A DNA stretch of 64,000 nucleotides, taken from assembly GCA_016806645.1 (NCBI GenBank), contig JACSYO010001674.1:4823501-4887500 (forward strand). The letters run 5' to 3'. Each line of letters begins with the position of its first letter. Within the stretch, counting starts at the first letter, position 1. The notes beneath the pieces were generated by a model. The model was given only the letters and a program-made list of their open reading frames with translations, made no database searches and had not been told where the DNA came from. Source of the DNA: Ophiodon elongatus (lineage: Eukaryota; Chordata; Actinopteri; Perciformes; Hexagrammidae). Shown here piece after piece: positions 12,544-57,774 of this stretch. The translations under genes and the position numbers were made by a program.

Positions 12544-15500
12544 TCTGTCCTACTCTGGCATGGCACACCTGGTTACGGCAGGTAAACAAGAGGAGTGGCA
12601 TCTCCCCCTCATATGGCTAACTACAGATACCTCACAACCACATCAGTCCAATGACGCTCAAGCTGCGTTCCATTCCACATTAGACATAAACCGTACGCCC
12701 TGCTCTTTGTTCAGAATGTCGGTTAATGGATCCATCTATAAAAGGTCCAATGAAAAAAGGTCCAAAAACTCAGCAGGTAAGTTCATATTACGTAACGAAA
12801 AGGCATTCATTGGATTTCCACCTGTAGCTCATTTGCACTGATTTTTGCCATTGGCAGACACCGTGTGGGGAGATGAGGAAACATCTCACCACTCGGTATT
12901 TCTACACTTGGAAATATGACTTATTTTGCCTTTAGAAAAGATATTAACATCCGTCTGCCTCTCTGGTTTCAAATGTATTTGCACTTCCATAAAGCCTTTG
13001 AAACTTTATCATGGCGATAAAGTGTCTTCAGCAGTAGAGAATAATGTATGACTCATGTCAGCGCTCCGTACGCCGGAATCAATACCTGGAATGTGTGATT
13101 TCAAGGAGCGTACGTCTGAGGAATGACCGCACTGCACACGAAGCAATGCTGCTGTAGGGCAGCCATGTTGGCACGAACCATCCTCACAAGGGGAAAAGAG
13201 TTGGACTCAAGGAATATATTGGGCAAAACTCGGCAGCAGCGGAGTTGCCAAGGTAACAGAGGGCTTTGCCTATCTCTCCCCCCACCCCCCTACACCCCCC
13301 TCCACCCCAGCATTGGCCCTATCCCTCTCTGTGTGAGCTGGGTACTTAATTTCACTGACCCCCTGGGTCTGGGCTGAACAGCCTCCATTGATTAGGACAA
13401 ATGGAAGGGAGACCAGCCAGCCAAGCCCCTCCTTTATCAGGGTTAAGGATGTAGTCATAGAGGAGGAGGAGACGCCGAGCGGCCAGATGAATAGCTCAGG
13501 GATCCCTTGTTTTAGATGAATCAATGACATATTTAAAGGCTAATTAGTCGATCTATTCACTCACTTTAAATTTGCCGGGGCCACCACCTCACTCTGCAGC
13601 CATGATTGGGCTATTTAATGTATTCCACCTCTAAATAGCAGCCATTAAAGCCTTCAAATGAATCTCCTCCCAACAATACCAGCCTTTTCAGGCGCAGGTG
13701 TAACAGTGAAGGGAAGTGGTTGTGGGTGTGCGTTTGCGTGCGTTTGTGTGTGGGTTTTAATCCCTTCAGGTTGCATCTTTGAGTGGAGATATCGGGTGAA
13801 ATCCTGTTTTGGTGGTTTAAGTCTTCCGTGGCTTGTCATGCTTTGAATGAGCTTATTATCCATCTGGCAAGGAAGCCTGATTCCGGTCACATGATCAGAG
13901 AGTTCACCACTGCCTTGAGTGGCACACTTTCACCAAGTTTCCTTCAGAGCACTTTGCCAGTGCTCACACGATATGTCGTAGTTGTGGGACAGTTAGTAAA
14001 AACACAAAAGGCTTCATACGCCCCAAGGAGACGATATCAATATGCATCTTCTAGCTGAAACTGGTCATTGAGAGTTAGGTTCCCTCTTTGTCTCATACGT
14101 AAATAATATGATTCTTAAGTTTGTGTGCATACACTTCCCAGCACACATGTATGTGTGTGTTTCGTGGATGCGTGCATGCGTGTGAAATTGGGCCATTACA
14201 GCTGTTGTTTTTACCGACTTGTAGATGGATAATATAATCCACTCAAACTCCCTGCTGCCTCATTAAATACTCGTGGTCAGAAGAATTGATATAATCTTTA
14301 ATAAACACACTCCAGGGTGAGATGGCCGGAGATATAAAAAATCCATCCTATGAACACGATACTCGCGGTGCAGCTCGGGGTACTGTTTATCTTTCCGGCT
14401 CTGTTAGAGGTGTGTGTACTGTGTGTTTGTGTATGTGCATTAGAGGGTTACACAGGGACAGTGACAGGATTCAGCACCAGCTGCTCCTTGCAAAAGCTGC
14501 ACCCCCCCAAACCCCTACACTTCCCTCCGACACCCCCTTTCCTGTGACACCCCTCTTGTCCCTACTGACTGGACAACATGCAGCCCCTTTATGCCACCTG
14601 TCTATCAGCCACACTGCACCTTAGGGAGCCTCTGTCGCAGAGCTTGGAGCTGCCGCTTGCTGCCTTTGTTTGGACTCTGGTAGAACCCCCCCCCCCCTCC
14701 CCTCTTCCCTTCTTCTCCCTCTCTCCCTCGCTCCCCCTCTTTCTCTCTCACTCTGTCTCACTCTCTTCTGCGCTCTGTGCTGTCCTTTACAAATACAGAC
14801 ACACAGAAAGACACACACATACAGACAAGTGATTGCCTCTGTCAGCTATTTCCTACATCTGCCTCCAGGCACAAAGGACCCCCCCCGACCCCCCCCCAAC
14901 CAACCACCGCCTGCGCTGCCTCTACCACTACCCCTCTCCCTGCTTGCGTCTCACCTGTATAGGCCAAGAAGCCAGCTGCAAGGGCAGTTGTGTTGGACGT
15001 GAAATGCCGGCTGTCGAACCAGATAGGGAAGCTTGAAATCACCGTGAAGCTGATGATATTTTACAATTCTTTTCGGCAAGCTCCGAAACAGTGAGGCAAC
15101 TTCACCGGGTTGTTTTATTTCCCGGCCCTGGGCAGCGTAATTCATCCTGCATTGCTTCTTATCTCTGCCCAAGACAAGGATGTGAATTCTAGGCCAATCC
15201 ACTGTTGGTCTTCAGCGGGTCACTGAGGTTATTCACCCTCTCCGTTCGTCTCGCTTCTCTCCTCCCTCTACCTTTACCCTCCACCTCTTCCCATCCAGCT
15301 TTCTCCAGCCATGCATTCCCACTGTCATCAGCAGTCTGCGGCTGTGATCAGGGCTGCAAGGTCCGGGTGCAGCCTGCGGAACGGAGCGGGGAAGCTGCCT
15401 CACATTGCAATCGCTCCTGTTGCCCTGGCAACTAGCTGTCCTTGAGAAAAGGGCGCATTCGGGGGTTCGGGGAGGCCGAGGCAATGACGGCCCCAGTCAA

Positions 15501-16224
15501 AACTCATAAAGAGTGGGGACACATCGATCTGCGTGTCTGAGGGGAGAGGACTTACAGTCAACGCGGTCCTAATAAATGCATTAATCAAAGGCTTAGAGAG
15601 ATGATGTGAAATGTACTTGAGCGACGGTCCACAGGGGGGGAATTGGATGTTTTTCAAGGGGGAAGAACTCATTATTGCCCCCTCCGTACAATCCGGTCAT
15701 AAGTGGGTGGGTGTTTCCAGGGCTGCCGTGCTATTCGGAGCATCCTGCCGTGCAGCAGGTGATGTGATTCCGTGAGCGTGAGGGTGGGTGGAGGCTGCAC
15801 AACATCCTTTTGTTTGCCTCAACAATGACAGCTTAACACTCCGACATCTGAGTCTCCTTATTTACCGACCTGTTTCGATATCAAGACAGCGTACTCCACC
15901 TCAGGCACTGCTGTACATGAAAAGACAGTATTTCCCCCCCACCCACTTCCCACCATGGGAAACATTCTAGCCCTTCAAGCACAATAACTGACACTCGGTG
16001 TCACATGACAGTGAGAGTTCAGAGCGGGTCTCGGCTTTCGGCTTGCTCGCAACGTTAAATAAGGCCAAAGTACCTTTGTGGGAGTTCATACTGTTGCGTA
16101 AAGTTCTTCGCCACCAGACAAAGAGAGAGGGGACATGACTGGGCTGGTGGTGGAAGGTTGAACAGAGGCTAAGGCTGTTATTGTGTAAATAGATTTTAAA
16201 ACAACATGCGATGCGATGCGGTTT

Positions 16225-16420
16225 AATCAAGCCGTGCTAAATTAGAGCTGCAAGGCAATTAATGCTTAATCTGTACACAAAGTTATTGAGCTGAATTAAT
16301 TTGAATTAGGCTATTTTGTAACCACTGAACACCACGCATACATCTGCTAATTCAGAGCCTTATGCAAGCAGCCGCAGAATTCCGACTGAATTAATTAGCC
16401 CCTTCTGAGGACACAGGCTC
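16225..16420. promoter_or_regulatory. TAAT-rich candidate enhancer
   Basis: At least eleven TAAT/ATTA homeodomain cores lie in about 200 bp, several in pairs (AATTAATGCTTAAT, GAATTAATTAG), bordered by moderately GC-rich sequence and free of simple repeats. It may be a conserved developmental enhancer in the large upstream intron. This is inference from motif density only. Confidence 0.3.
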
Positions 16421-17299
16421 ATTTGGAGGCCAGATTTGGGAGGGCCGCGCCGCCATAATGTCAAATTCATTAGGTGCCACTGTTTGCCCGGCTCTGGTAA
16501 TGATCTGTCGCTACAAATAACAGAACACAATGTAGCTAGTCCCAATGCGATGCGGTTCCCGAAGGTCGACAGGCCGTCTCAAATGGAGATTAATGCCGGC
16601 GAAGAGACCTGCCTCCTGCCACACCCCAGCCATCTGCAGCCCGGTGTGCGGAAAGGGGTCCGCGAGCCACCTGATTGGACCCCCACATCCTCTGGAGAGC
16701 AAGCTGTCAAGTGATCGGCCCGCACGAAATGACCCTTTCCGCTTTATTCCCCGCTACCGCCCACCAGCCCTGTCCTTACTCCTGCCCTGTGCGTGTATGT
16801 GTTGGCTCGGATGCCTGTAATTTTACCATTCCACAAATGTGCCCCCCCCCCTCCCCCTCCCCCTCCTCCCCCTCTCCCCTTGTGCTGAAGAAAAAGTGGG
16901 AAAAGAAGAAGAAGAAGAAAAAAGAAAGGGAGCGCAGTGAAAATTCCAGACGTTATTACTGTGCTGCATGCATGGCTCCAGTGATACTCTCCTTTCATCT
17001 GCGTTTCCTCCTCTATTGACAGATGGTAGTTATCAGACAGTATGGAAATACTGTGGTTAAGATAGTTTTCACTGATTTTTTTTTTTTATCCCCCCCCCCC
17101 CTTTTGGTATTTATGACCTGACGATCATCATGAGAGCGTTGTGGTCTCGAACAGAGGGACGCTCTGCCAGCGTTGTTTGAATCAAGAGAGTAACGTTTGC
17201 CACATGGGAGGAATGACGCACTATCTCCAGGCAGCAAGAGTGTTCGGGTGGCGCGCCTCAATGTACTGCAACACACCAAAGTGCTGATAGACGACTCCA

Positions 17300-17545
17300 G
17301 GGATTAGCTGATTAGTCGATCGACAAGACATTAATTGCCTTAATCGTTGAAGGCATCTATCAAGCAAACATGGCAAAACGGACACCGGACACCTGCGGCT
17401 CCTCAAATGTGAAGATTTGCTGCTTTTTTTTTTTTTTGGTGTTTTAAATCATTTTAAACTGAATCTTTTTGGGGTTTTGGACTGTTGGACAAGCAGTATG
17501 AAGACATGTTTCGCTTTGGGAAACTGAGTAATCGGCATTTCAAAC
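17300..17545 (+). mobile_element. ATCGATTA-type interspersed repeat, copy 1 (+)
   Basis: Begins with GATTAGTCGATCGAC and includes CTTAATCGTTGAAGGCAT, CTCAAATGTGAAGATTTGCT, GGGTTTTGGACTGTTGGAC and CTTTGGGAAACTGAGTAATC. These blocks occur in the same order in a family I know to be very common in percomorph genomes, and partly in two further copies in this window (22515-22735 on the other strand, 24372-24600). Confidence 0.75.
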
Positions 17546-18120
17546 TCAATCAAACAACAATTTTCAGATTAAATGAGGATGGGGAAATATGGTTGCATAC
17601 ATATATTTCTACTGTATTTGTGAACAATATTTGGCAAAATAAAGTGCCTCTATTTCACAGTATATCTTTCTGCCCTGTTGCTAGCTGGTGTTATTTACGG
17701 CCAACGTTAAGGAGATAATAGGAATAAGGTCAGTTAGTGGGAAATTAATTTACACCAGTTGTTACATGACTAATATTTCCCTTGCAGAGTATTTTTAGCT
17801 GCTACTGACATTCTGAACAGTGCTCGACACTTTTTGTCCTTGTAAATACCAAAGCTTGGGATGGCGAGGCTTGTATATGTGCCACGTATATGAGGTTAAG
17901 CCCCTGCTGTATGAGCTGAAATTGTCCTCTGGCCGGCAGCCAGATGGGGTTTATTAGCTGCTTTCTTCTTTACGGTGCTTATTTATGCGTTGATGTACCT
18001 GTATCGAAAGAAGACGGAATTAAATGAGCTCCCGGTGTGAGTGTATGACGTGTGGGGCGCAATGTGCTTTGGGCGCGTGCACAGCACGGTGTCTCGTCTG
18101 TGTGTTTGCTGTGAGCCTGA

Positions 18121-18210
18121 GCCCTCCACGAGCACCCTGAGCCCTCCACAAGCACCCTGAGCCCTCCACAAGCACCCTGAGCCCTCCCGAGCCCTCCACG
18201 AGCACCCTGC
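18121..18210. repeat. 20-bp minisatellite, about 4.5 copies
   Basis: Three consecutive 20-bp units beginning GCCCTCCAC (18121, 18141, 18161), differing by one base (CACG versus CACA), then a 10-bp half unit (18181-18190) and a further full unit (18191-18210). Confidence 0.95.
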
Positions 18211-18517
18211 GCTCTCGGAGCTCATTTCCCAGGTGTCCCACATTTCCAGGCTAATCTGCTGCTCACTTTGGCTCCTAATCTGTCCCAGAGGAGCCGGCTG
18301 GGGGAGGATTGGGGATGTGAGCTCTGTGACAACTGCAGAAGAGATGCAGCTTAGAGCAAAAAAATGCTGAGGGACACTGAGGGAAAAGTCACTTCCCAAT
18401 CATCTCCCAGTCCTTCCACGCCCCACGACGACACACAAGTCCCTGACTGTACACGAACACACATACACACAGCGACGCACACGTCTGTATGAATTCTATG
18501 AGACGTCTGGATCAGTA

Positions 18518-18520
<3 letters not shown>

Positions 18521-18559
<39 letters not shown>
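18521..18559. repeat. GT microsatellite
   Basis: About 19 uninterrupted GT units. Confidence 0.95.
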
Positions 18560-18561
<2 letters not shown>

Positions 18562-19442
18562 AAGTGCTCTGGGCACTTACACAGATCAGGTCTTTGCGAA
18601 AAAGCTGACTTCTGGGAGTCTTTCAGTGTTGATTTTGGGCATTTTTCCCAGCTCCAAGTCGGAGATTTGCCACTAAAGTTAATGGAGTAAAGAATGGAAC
18701 CTAATCATTAAAATAACTGCAATGTTTTTCCTTTCATTGGGTAAGACCGTGAAAGTGCTCGTGTCCTTTTCTTTTCTTTTTTGTTACTTATTAAAGCGAT
18801 CTGGTGATGCAGCGGTGCTGCCCTCAAACTTTAACGCGTCTCAGTTATAAATGTTGAACATTTCCTAGAAAATAACCCATTTAAATGACCCTGTGCTCTC
18901 CTTGAGCTCGAGCGGAGCCTGATTTACACCTTGTAGGTCATCAGTGGTCACCCTCGCTCGCTGGCACTGTCCCGGCTTACGGCGCGGGAGGAGCCACACA
19001 AGAGTCCCAGACCTGTTAATTGCACCAGACGTGGAAACCTAGAGGGAGAAATTAATATCTCACACACCACTCGTGGCTGCTCTCCTCTGGTTAATCTGTG
19101 GCCATGACCGTTTCACAAGGTTACGCTCCACTTGGATGTGACCGGCTCAAAGGCTGACGGTCGGTAGTTGTGGTGGCGTATGGTTGGAGGGTTGGAGGTA
19201 AATCGACAGCAACTACAAAACGCTAACAGGTTGCCTCGATCTGATTTCCCCCTTCCGAGGAACAGCGGCCCATCTCGTAAAAGAAACGCATCGCGTCACG
19301 ATAGCCTCTGATCCGTCCCCACAGCGGCTGGTATAAATAGTTTTTAACAGGCAGCACCAAAGCAAATAGAGGCCCTAACTTGTACTCTGTAGCGGCCTCT
19401 TTGGTCACAATGGAAAACAGGGAAACACCCAGCATCCGCACG

Positions 19443-19445
19443 CAC

Positions 19446-19493
<48 letters not shown>
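19443..19493. repeat. CA microsatellite
   Basis: CA run with one TATA interruption near 19453, followed within 150 bp by a T run and a second CA tract. Confidence 0.95.
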
Positions 19494-19495
<2 letters not shown>

Positions 19496-19569
19496 TCCCT
19501 CTGACGCTGGCCATTTTCACCGCTTTCAGCACTTTTTCTTGCTGTGCTCACAAAACCTAGCACCTCTGA

Positions 19570-19676
19570 TTTTTTCTTTTTTTTTTTTTTTTTTTTACCC
19601 CTCCAGCCTTTTCTCTTTCACACCACACACACACACACACCAGCGCACACACACCAGCGCACACTCACACGCACAC
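19570..19676. repeat. T run plus CA-rich tract
   Basis: A T-rich run (19570-19597) is followed by a CA tract (19623-19676) with a duplicated CACCAGCGCACA unit. Confidence 0.85.
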
Positions 19677-20225
19677 CTTGCCTGTCTTTGTCTCCCTTGG
19701 CTCTTCTTTAATGATGTGTTCATTTAATAGTTTTGGGGGAGGGTGGATTTGATCATGAAGGGGGAACAGGGGAAGAGGGCTTGTTGTCGCTGCGATGCCC
19801 CAGACTGCTGGACAAAGAGTCTCTCTGTCGGGCGGTGGGGATGCAGATGGTTGGTGAAAGAGACTGGATGAGTGTTGGGTTATTTCTTTTGGGGTGGGGG
19901 TCTCCCCCCCCACCCCCCTTTTTCTTCTCAATAGGTGTGGCCTCAGTCTGGATTACCTGGCATCGGCCAGCTGATTGTCTGGTTGTGATCGCACAGCGTC
20001 CAAAACTGCCCAGGCGGCCATGATGGAAATGTCAAATGCCCCGTCTTTGTTTGCCCTCGCTCTGTGTGCTATTTGTGTGCGCGTGACTGCTGATTTGGTC
20101 GGAGGAGCCAGAATCACATGGAGAGTTTCCAGTAGCCGGTCACGTCGGGATCGCCACCAAAAAAACAAAACAGCACTCCCTGCTTCTCTTTCTGTTTCTC
20201 TGTCTCTTTCATCTCCCTCTTTCTC

Positions 20226-20226
<1 letters not shown>

Positions 20227-20272
<46 letters not shown>
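20227..20272. repeat. Compound TC/AC microsatellite
   Basis: About 11 TC units directly followed by about 12 AC units. Confidence 0.95.
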
Positions 20273-22514
20273 TTGCACTTGCCGTGCAGGATTCAGGTGG
20301 GTTTTTAGCTGCAGGTCTCGTCTTCAGCGTGCTATAAATCTCTCCGGCAGTAATATTCAGGAAACCTTTGAAACAACCAGCAAATTACCTGCTGTAAAAA
20401 CTGAGTAGCACCCTTGCGCAGCGACTCGCCTCTCACGGCTCTCGCAGAACTATTTTTATTCAGTGAGTCTAGTTAAACCTCTAATTAAAGCTTTTATGTC
20501 ACTGTATATTATTAAAAGTCGTAAACATTAGACAGACACAAGCAGCTGGGGATTTGGAATGTGCGCGGGGGGGAGGGAGGGGGGGGGGTAATATTCAGAT
20601 TGAGTTAAAGTGTTAGATTAAAGTAATGTAATACTTGGGTTTTTTAAACGATCAGAAAAACATTGGGCACAAACCCGACTCACCGCGCCGGCTGAAGTTC
20701 TCATTTGTTTTTCAAATATGAGATTTAAGAGTTGAATATGCCTGCAGTGTCTCTGTAACCCATTTGAGGTGATCTGGACCTTTTGACATGACTACTACTG
20801 AATTGATTCTGAAGTGTTTATAAATTCTCTCTCTCTGTGAGGCATTTGTTCTCGACTTATTGCCACATTTCATTGTTTGTCCCAGTTCCACAATCCACGT
20901 TTTCTGGTCCCCAGAGATGCGACAGCGCAAGGTGGCGTGTACGCTTGATGATATTAATGTTATTAATAGCAGCGTGCGTGTGCGCGTGTCTTTTTGTATG
21001 TGTGGTTTTTTTTCAAGTATGGGAATCAGGAACAACAGAGGAGCTGTTGTCAATGAATATTCTTGCAGTAATTAACTCTTCTTGCCAGAAGGATTTCTGA
21101 CGTTAGAGGAAACATCCAAAATAACAGCCCTTAGCTCTCGCATGTTGAGCAACTCTGCCAGGATGGTGATCAAACAGCTCAACAGCAGCAATCTGGGCAG
21201 GCGGGGAGGTGGGGAATTAAAGCTCTGATCTGTTTTTTAATCACTGCTCTCCACGTCGCTGCCTCTCCACATCCGACACCAGACAACTTTGCAACTCTTA
21301 AAATCTGTCATCTGGGTATGAAGTGGAAATTCCCAGAATATTTCCCCCCAAAAAAATAATGACCGTGGCCGGGGCAGAGAGGGCATGCCAAGACACATAG
21401 TGTCCCGTTGAACTGGATGGCTTTGACAAATTTCGTTTTTTGTTTTTGTGAGGTTCCAGAAAGCTTTGTCACAAAAGGGTAATAATGCCGTGAATGCCAA
21501 CGCTGTTTACTTCTCTCTAATGAACTCTGTGCTTGGCAGATCCTCTTGATACTGCGAGCCCAACTCATGCGGTACATGTTGGACAAAACAAAACCACCAA
21601 GTAATAATAGAACAATGGAAAGATATCGGTGGGATTTGCCACTTTCCGTTATTTAATGAATGCTGCATGCACGTATGAGCAGCGTGGACATTTTCTCATA
21701 AAGTAAAGGCTGGCTGAGATTGTCCAAATTTGGCGGGAGTGGTTAAACAATCCCATACAAAAAAAAAAAAAAACCAAAATGGAAAGTAGTAGACGATAGA
21801 AATTGCGTCTTTTGGATGTCTGGTACGTGGTGGGAAAAAACATTTGCATTCCCCACCAGTGTGCCCAACAATTACCACAGCATATTTAAATGCAACCACT
21901 GCGGTAGCGAGGCGTCGTGGGGCTTCATCGGCGCTTATCAATTTGATTCATTAATTTTCCTCCCCACGCAGATTTGAAAAGTCTTTGCCGTGTTGTTATG
22001 CACGGTCTGCATACTGTTGCAGCACTTACAACCACTGTGGGCACGGTAAGGCTCTGAATTCCTTCCGCTGGAAAAGAAAAATAAAAAAAAAACTCCCAAA
22101 CACAGCCACTCGCCGCCTCTCCCCTCTCGTCTCTTTGTTCCCATCTTTACACTTCTCCTCTCTCCTTCCCCTCCCCTCACTCCCTCTTTATGCTGCTTCC
22201 TTTGGTGTTGCTCCTCTGGAGCGCCGCGCTCACCATAGACCTCACTGTGCCGCTGAGGTTCGGTCCCAATTCCCCACATCGCTGTTGCCCGGGCCTCATT
22301 CACAGAGCCTGTTGACCGGCAGTGTGAATGTCCAGGCCTCATGTTTCGCTCCGCACCCAAAACCTCCCCCCCTCCTCTCCCCTCCCCACCCCCTCCCTCC
22401 CTCCATCAATCATGGAAGAAGAAAAACATGTCAAAGCTAATACTTCGTGAGGTGATCTTTAAGATTAATTTAGTTTTCTTCTTTTTTTTTGGAACAACTC
22501 TTTCCGCCGCTGAC

Positions 22515-22735
22515 ATTTGTTGACCGCAAACTACCGATTATTTTCGATTAGTTGTTGGCTCTGTAGAATGTCAGAAAATGGTGAGAAATGTTGGATCGGT
22601 TTTTCCCAAAGCGCAAGATGTCGTCCTCACATGTCTTGTTTAGTCCACAACTCAAAGATATTCAGTCTACTGTCACAGAAGAGAGAAGGAACCAGGAAAT
22701 ACTCACATTTCAGAAGGATTGTGCTCTGAAATGAG
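22515..22735 (-). mobile_element. ATCGATTA-type interspersed repeat, copy 2 (-)
   Basis: The reverse complement reads TTTGAGTTGTGGAC, ACAAGACATGTGAGGACG, CGCTTTGGGAAAAAC, CATTTTCTGACATTCTACAG, then ACAACTAATCGAAAATAAT. The block order is that of copy 1 at 17300, with the 3' end of the family better preserved. Confidence 0.75.
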
Positions 22736-24371
22736 GACATGTCAAAGATGTTTGACATAATGTGCATTTAATGAAAACAGTTCCTCTGTAACCAAACTAT
22801 ATTAGTGAAGCTTTTATTTACCATGCCCACTCCCAGGCAGTAGGGTTTGGCCGATCACATTGAACCACTATATAGACAGACAGCTAGACTAATAGAATTT
22901 ACAAAACTGCAGAAACATATCAGCTCATTGCTTTCTTTAAAAAAAAAGAAAAGTGTCTGGACAGTTTTTGAATCATTGTAATGGCCAGATCAGATTTAGA
23001 AGGTGATGGCGCTGAGTCATGTGCTTTAAGTTACAAGGGGGGAGTGGGGGGGGGGGGCATTAATCCCTAGCCTGTAGGGTCTCCGAGTACAGTGATGTGT
23101 CGGTCTAATATAAACATTGGGATTGGACCTGGATTAATTCTGCTTTGTGATCTGGCCTCCTTTAAATGGGAGTTGCAGCTGCAGATGTTTCCATATTCCA
23201 GATGCTACAGTTAAGTTGTAATTGCCTGTGCAGCCTCAGAATGAAATAGTGTCTGTATTTTTATTACTTTACGATGTAGAACACTGCGGTCATAGTAAGT
23301 TTTTAGAAATGGGGGGTTGGGAACTGTTCCCACAATTAAATCATTTTTAAAATTTCTTTAAGAAAATATTCCTATCAACCTACCAGCGTTAAACTTAATA
23401 CAAATAATAGAAATGTATTTGGAGAAGTACCATACATTTGTGGAAAAGCCGCTTCATTTTGTTCCCTCAATACATTCTTGATCTTTTTGCACTGTTACTA
23501 AAGAAAAACAGCAGCGCCGACAGACCTGGGGGGGGATTTCATTTTCAGATACGCAGTGTGTCCCGGGTGTGAATTTTTCATGTTACTGTACTTCCAACAC
23601 CTCTGTCTCAACACCTCTGTGTTTTTTTGTCTTTCATCGGTGGGGCAGGTGGTAAGCCGCGTTACCTCGAGCAAAACCATAGCTGCTTTGGCTCAAGATA
23701 GAAAAAAATAAAATAAAAGCTCTTGACATGGCGCAGGTGCAAAAAAAAAAAAGACTTTTTTTGGCAGTGAAGGTTTAGGCGGTATGTGACTCAGGAGAAG
23801 ACGAGGGGATTTCACAGACAGCTAAGCTGGTTTGTTTATCGGCGCTATGATGGATGCTTATGGCAACAAACAAACAGGCTCACCCCGTATATACAGTCCG
23901 CGATTCTACCCACACACGGGCAGATGCACGTACAGAATTTAATGCGTCTCCATCATGAACGTAGCCTCCTTCCCAGGTTCCCACAGAAGGGCCTTTAAAA
24001 GGGCTCTTAACAGAATGCAGGGCACATCGAGATTTCTCAGGCAAGTAGAGCATGGTGAATAATTCAAAGCAAACTGACAACATGTTGCCACGTCTAAGAG
24101 AGTTGCCTCACATGCAAGGCTTCACTGGTGTGTATTTATCACTGGTTTTATTTAGACGGCCTGCGCTGATGTATAAGTTGGACATCTCTTGCAATGCAAG
24201 ATGTAACCAGGAAATACGAAATAATGGAAAGAGTCTCAAACTTTACATCTCTTTTTTTTGAGTGTGAATACATACAAGCGACCACATTTAACCTGCTGCC
24301 TATTGTTTCGGTTCTTTTGTCATTTTGACATTTTTCCCTCAAAATGAGCCCTTTTTAATTTCTCATAAATG

Positions 24372-24600
24372 AGAAATTTATTAGTTGATTGACAGACAGT
24401 TAAACAGAACATTTCTCAGTTTTTATAAATTCAATATATTTGGGTTTTGGAGTGTTGCTCAATAAATCAGGGATTTAGAGACATCTCCTCAGGTTTTCCC
24501 ACTATTTTCTGAAATAAATTATTTGGCGATTGCCTTGTCTGAAGCAAAAGGGCAATTAATCTATTAAGAAAAACAACAGCTGAAGCCCTAATACCTTTAC
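24372..24600 (+). mobile_element. ATCGATTA-type interspersed repeat, copy 3 (+)
   Basis: ATTAGTTGATTGACAGACAG, TTGGGTTTTGGAGTGTTG, CCCACTATTTTCTGA and a terminal AATTAATCTATTAAG...CAGCTGAAGCCCTAAT match the family in order and orientation of copy 1. It is more diverged than the others. The left end may extend further upstream. Confidence 0.65.
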
Positions 24601-24769
24601 ATTGTATTTTAGGCGTAATTGTGCTACTGCTGTCATACTATGAATTACTTTTTTTTTTTTTTATTCCAATCCGACGCTGAAATTCTGGTGGTTGACCTCA
24701 CAGCATCTTATGCCCTCACATAACACCCTTTACGTTGCCTCGTTACTTAACCATTCGATTTGATAAGTC

Positions 24770-25080
24770 TTTGCCCGCTGAGCTCCACTTCCCTGGAATA
24801 ATCTCCCTGCTGCACATCCGGGAGGCCAGTTGATACTTTTGAATCCAGGCTGGATACACATTTGCTTTTCTGTTCACTGTGATCTCTCTTGTGGTCCGAA
24901 TCGCTGGCAGATCATACAGTATCTGTTTTTAAAAATGAACTAACCCTTTTTGTCATATTAACATTATTACCCGTCTACGTGTGTGTACTTTTACGTGCAG
25001 TACCATGTGTTTTATTTTCCTCCTGACTCGTTAAGTGGTCAGAGACTCTCTGGGTGATGTGCACTTTAAATAAACACAAG
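24770..25080 (+). mobile_element. LINE 3' end relic (reverse-transcriptase ORF C-terminus)
   Basis: Reading 24794-24814 gives WNNLPAA, and in a shifted frame 24838-24870 gives FESRLDTHLLF. Together these resemble the C-terminal WNxLP ... FKSRLKTHLF signature of teleost non-LTR retrotransposon ORF2 proteins. It ends with GTGCACTTTAAATAAAC (25060-25076), a plausible 3' tail. The copy is frameshifted and dead, and ends 115 bp before exon 4. Confidence 0.65.
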
Positions 25081-25194
25081 TGGAAAATCATATGACGACA
25101 TTACTTTACATTCTCTGAGCTTTTTGAAAAAAGAAAGAAAAGCGGTCATCGTGTTTATTCAAGCTTCTCACCCGTGTCCTCCTCTGTCTTCCAG

Positions 25195-57774
<32,580 letters not shown>

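Larger units (their letters stand above)
1..25194 (+). other. ephb2: 3' part of a very large ephb2 intron (intron 3 by homology)
   Basis: No exon was recognised: the ephrin-binding-domain exon, which precedes the Cys-rich exon in Eph genes, is absent, so this is intron of at least 25 kb. The open frames here lack family motifs and are mostly low-complexity or repeat-derived. Contents listed separately: microsatellites, a 20-bp minisatellite, several interspersed repeats, a LINE relic near the 3' end and TAAT-rich candidate regulatory stretches. The remaining sequence shows nothing I can name. Confidence 0.85.

Noticed and set aside
18121..18210. Possible CRISPR-like array
   Set aside because: Head-to-tail repeat units without unique spacers in a vertebrate intron: a minisatellite.
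1..25194. Upstream exons 1-3 of ephb2
   Set aside because: I looked for the ephrin-binding domain and signal peptide in the translated frames and found none, so these exons are outside the window.
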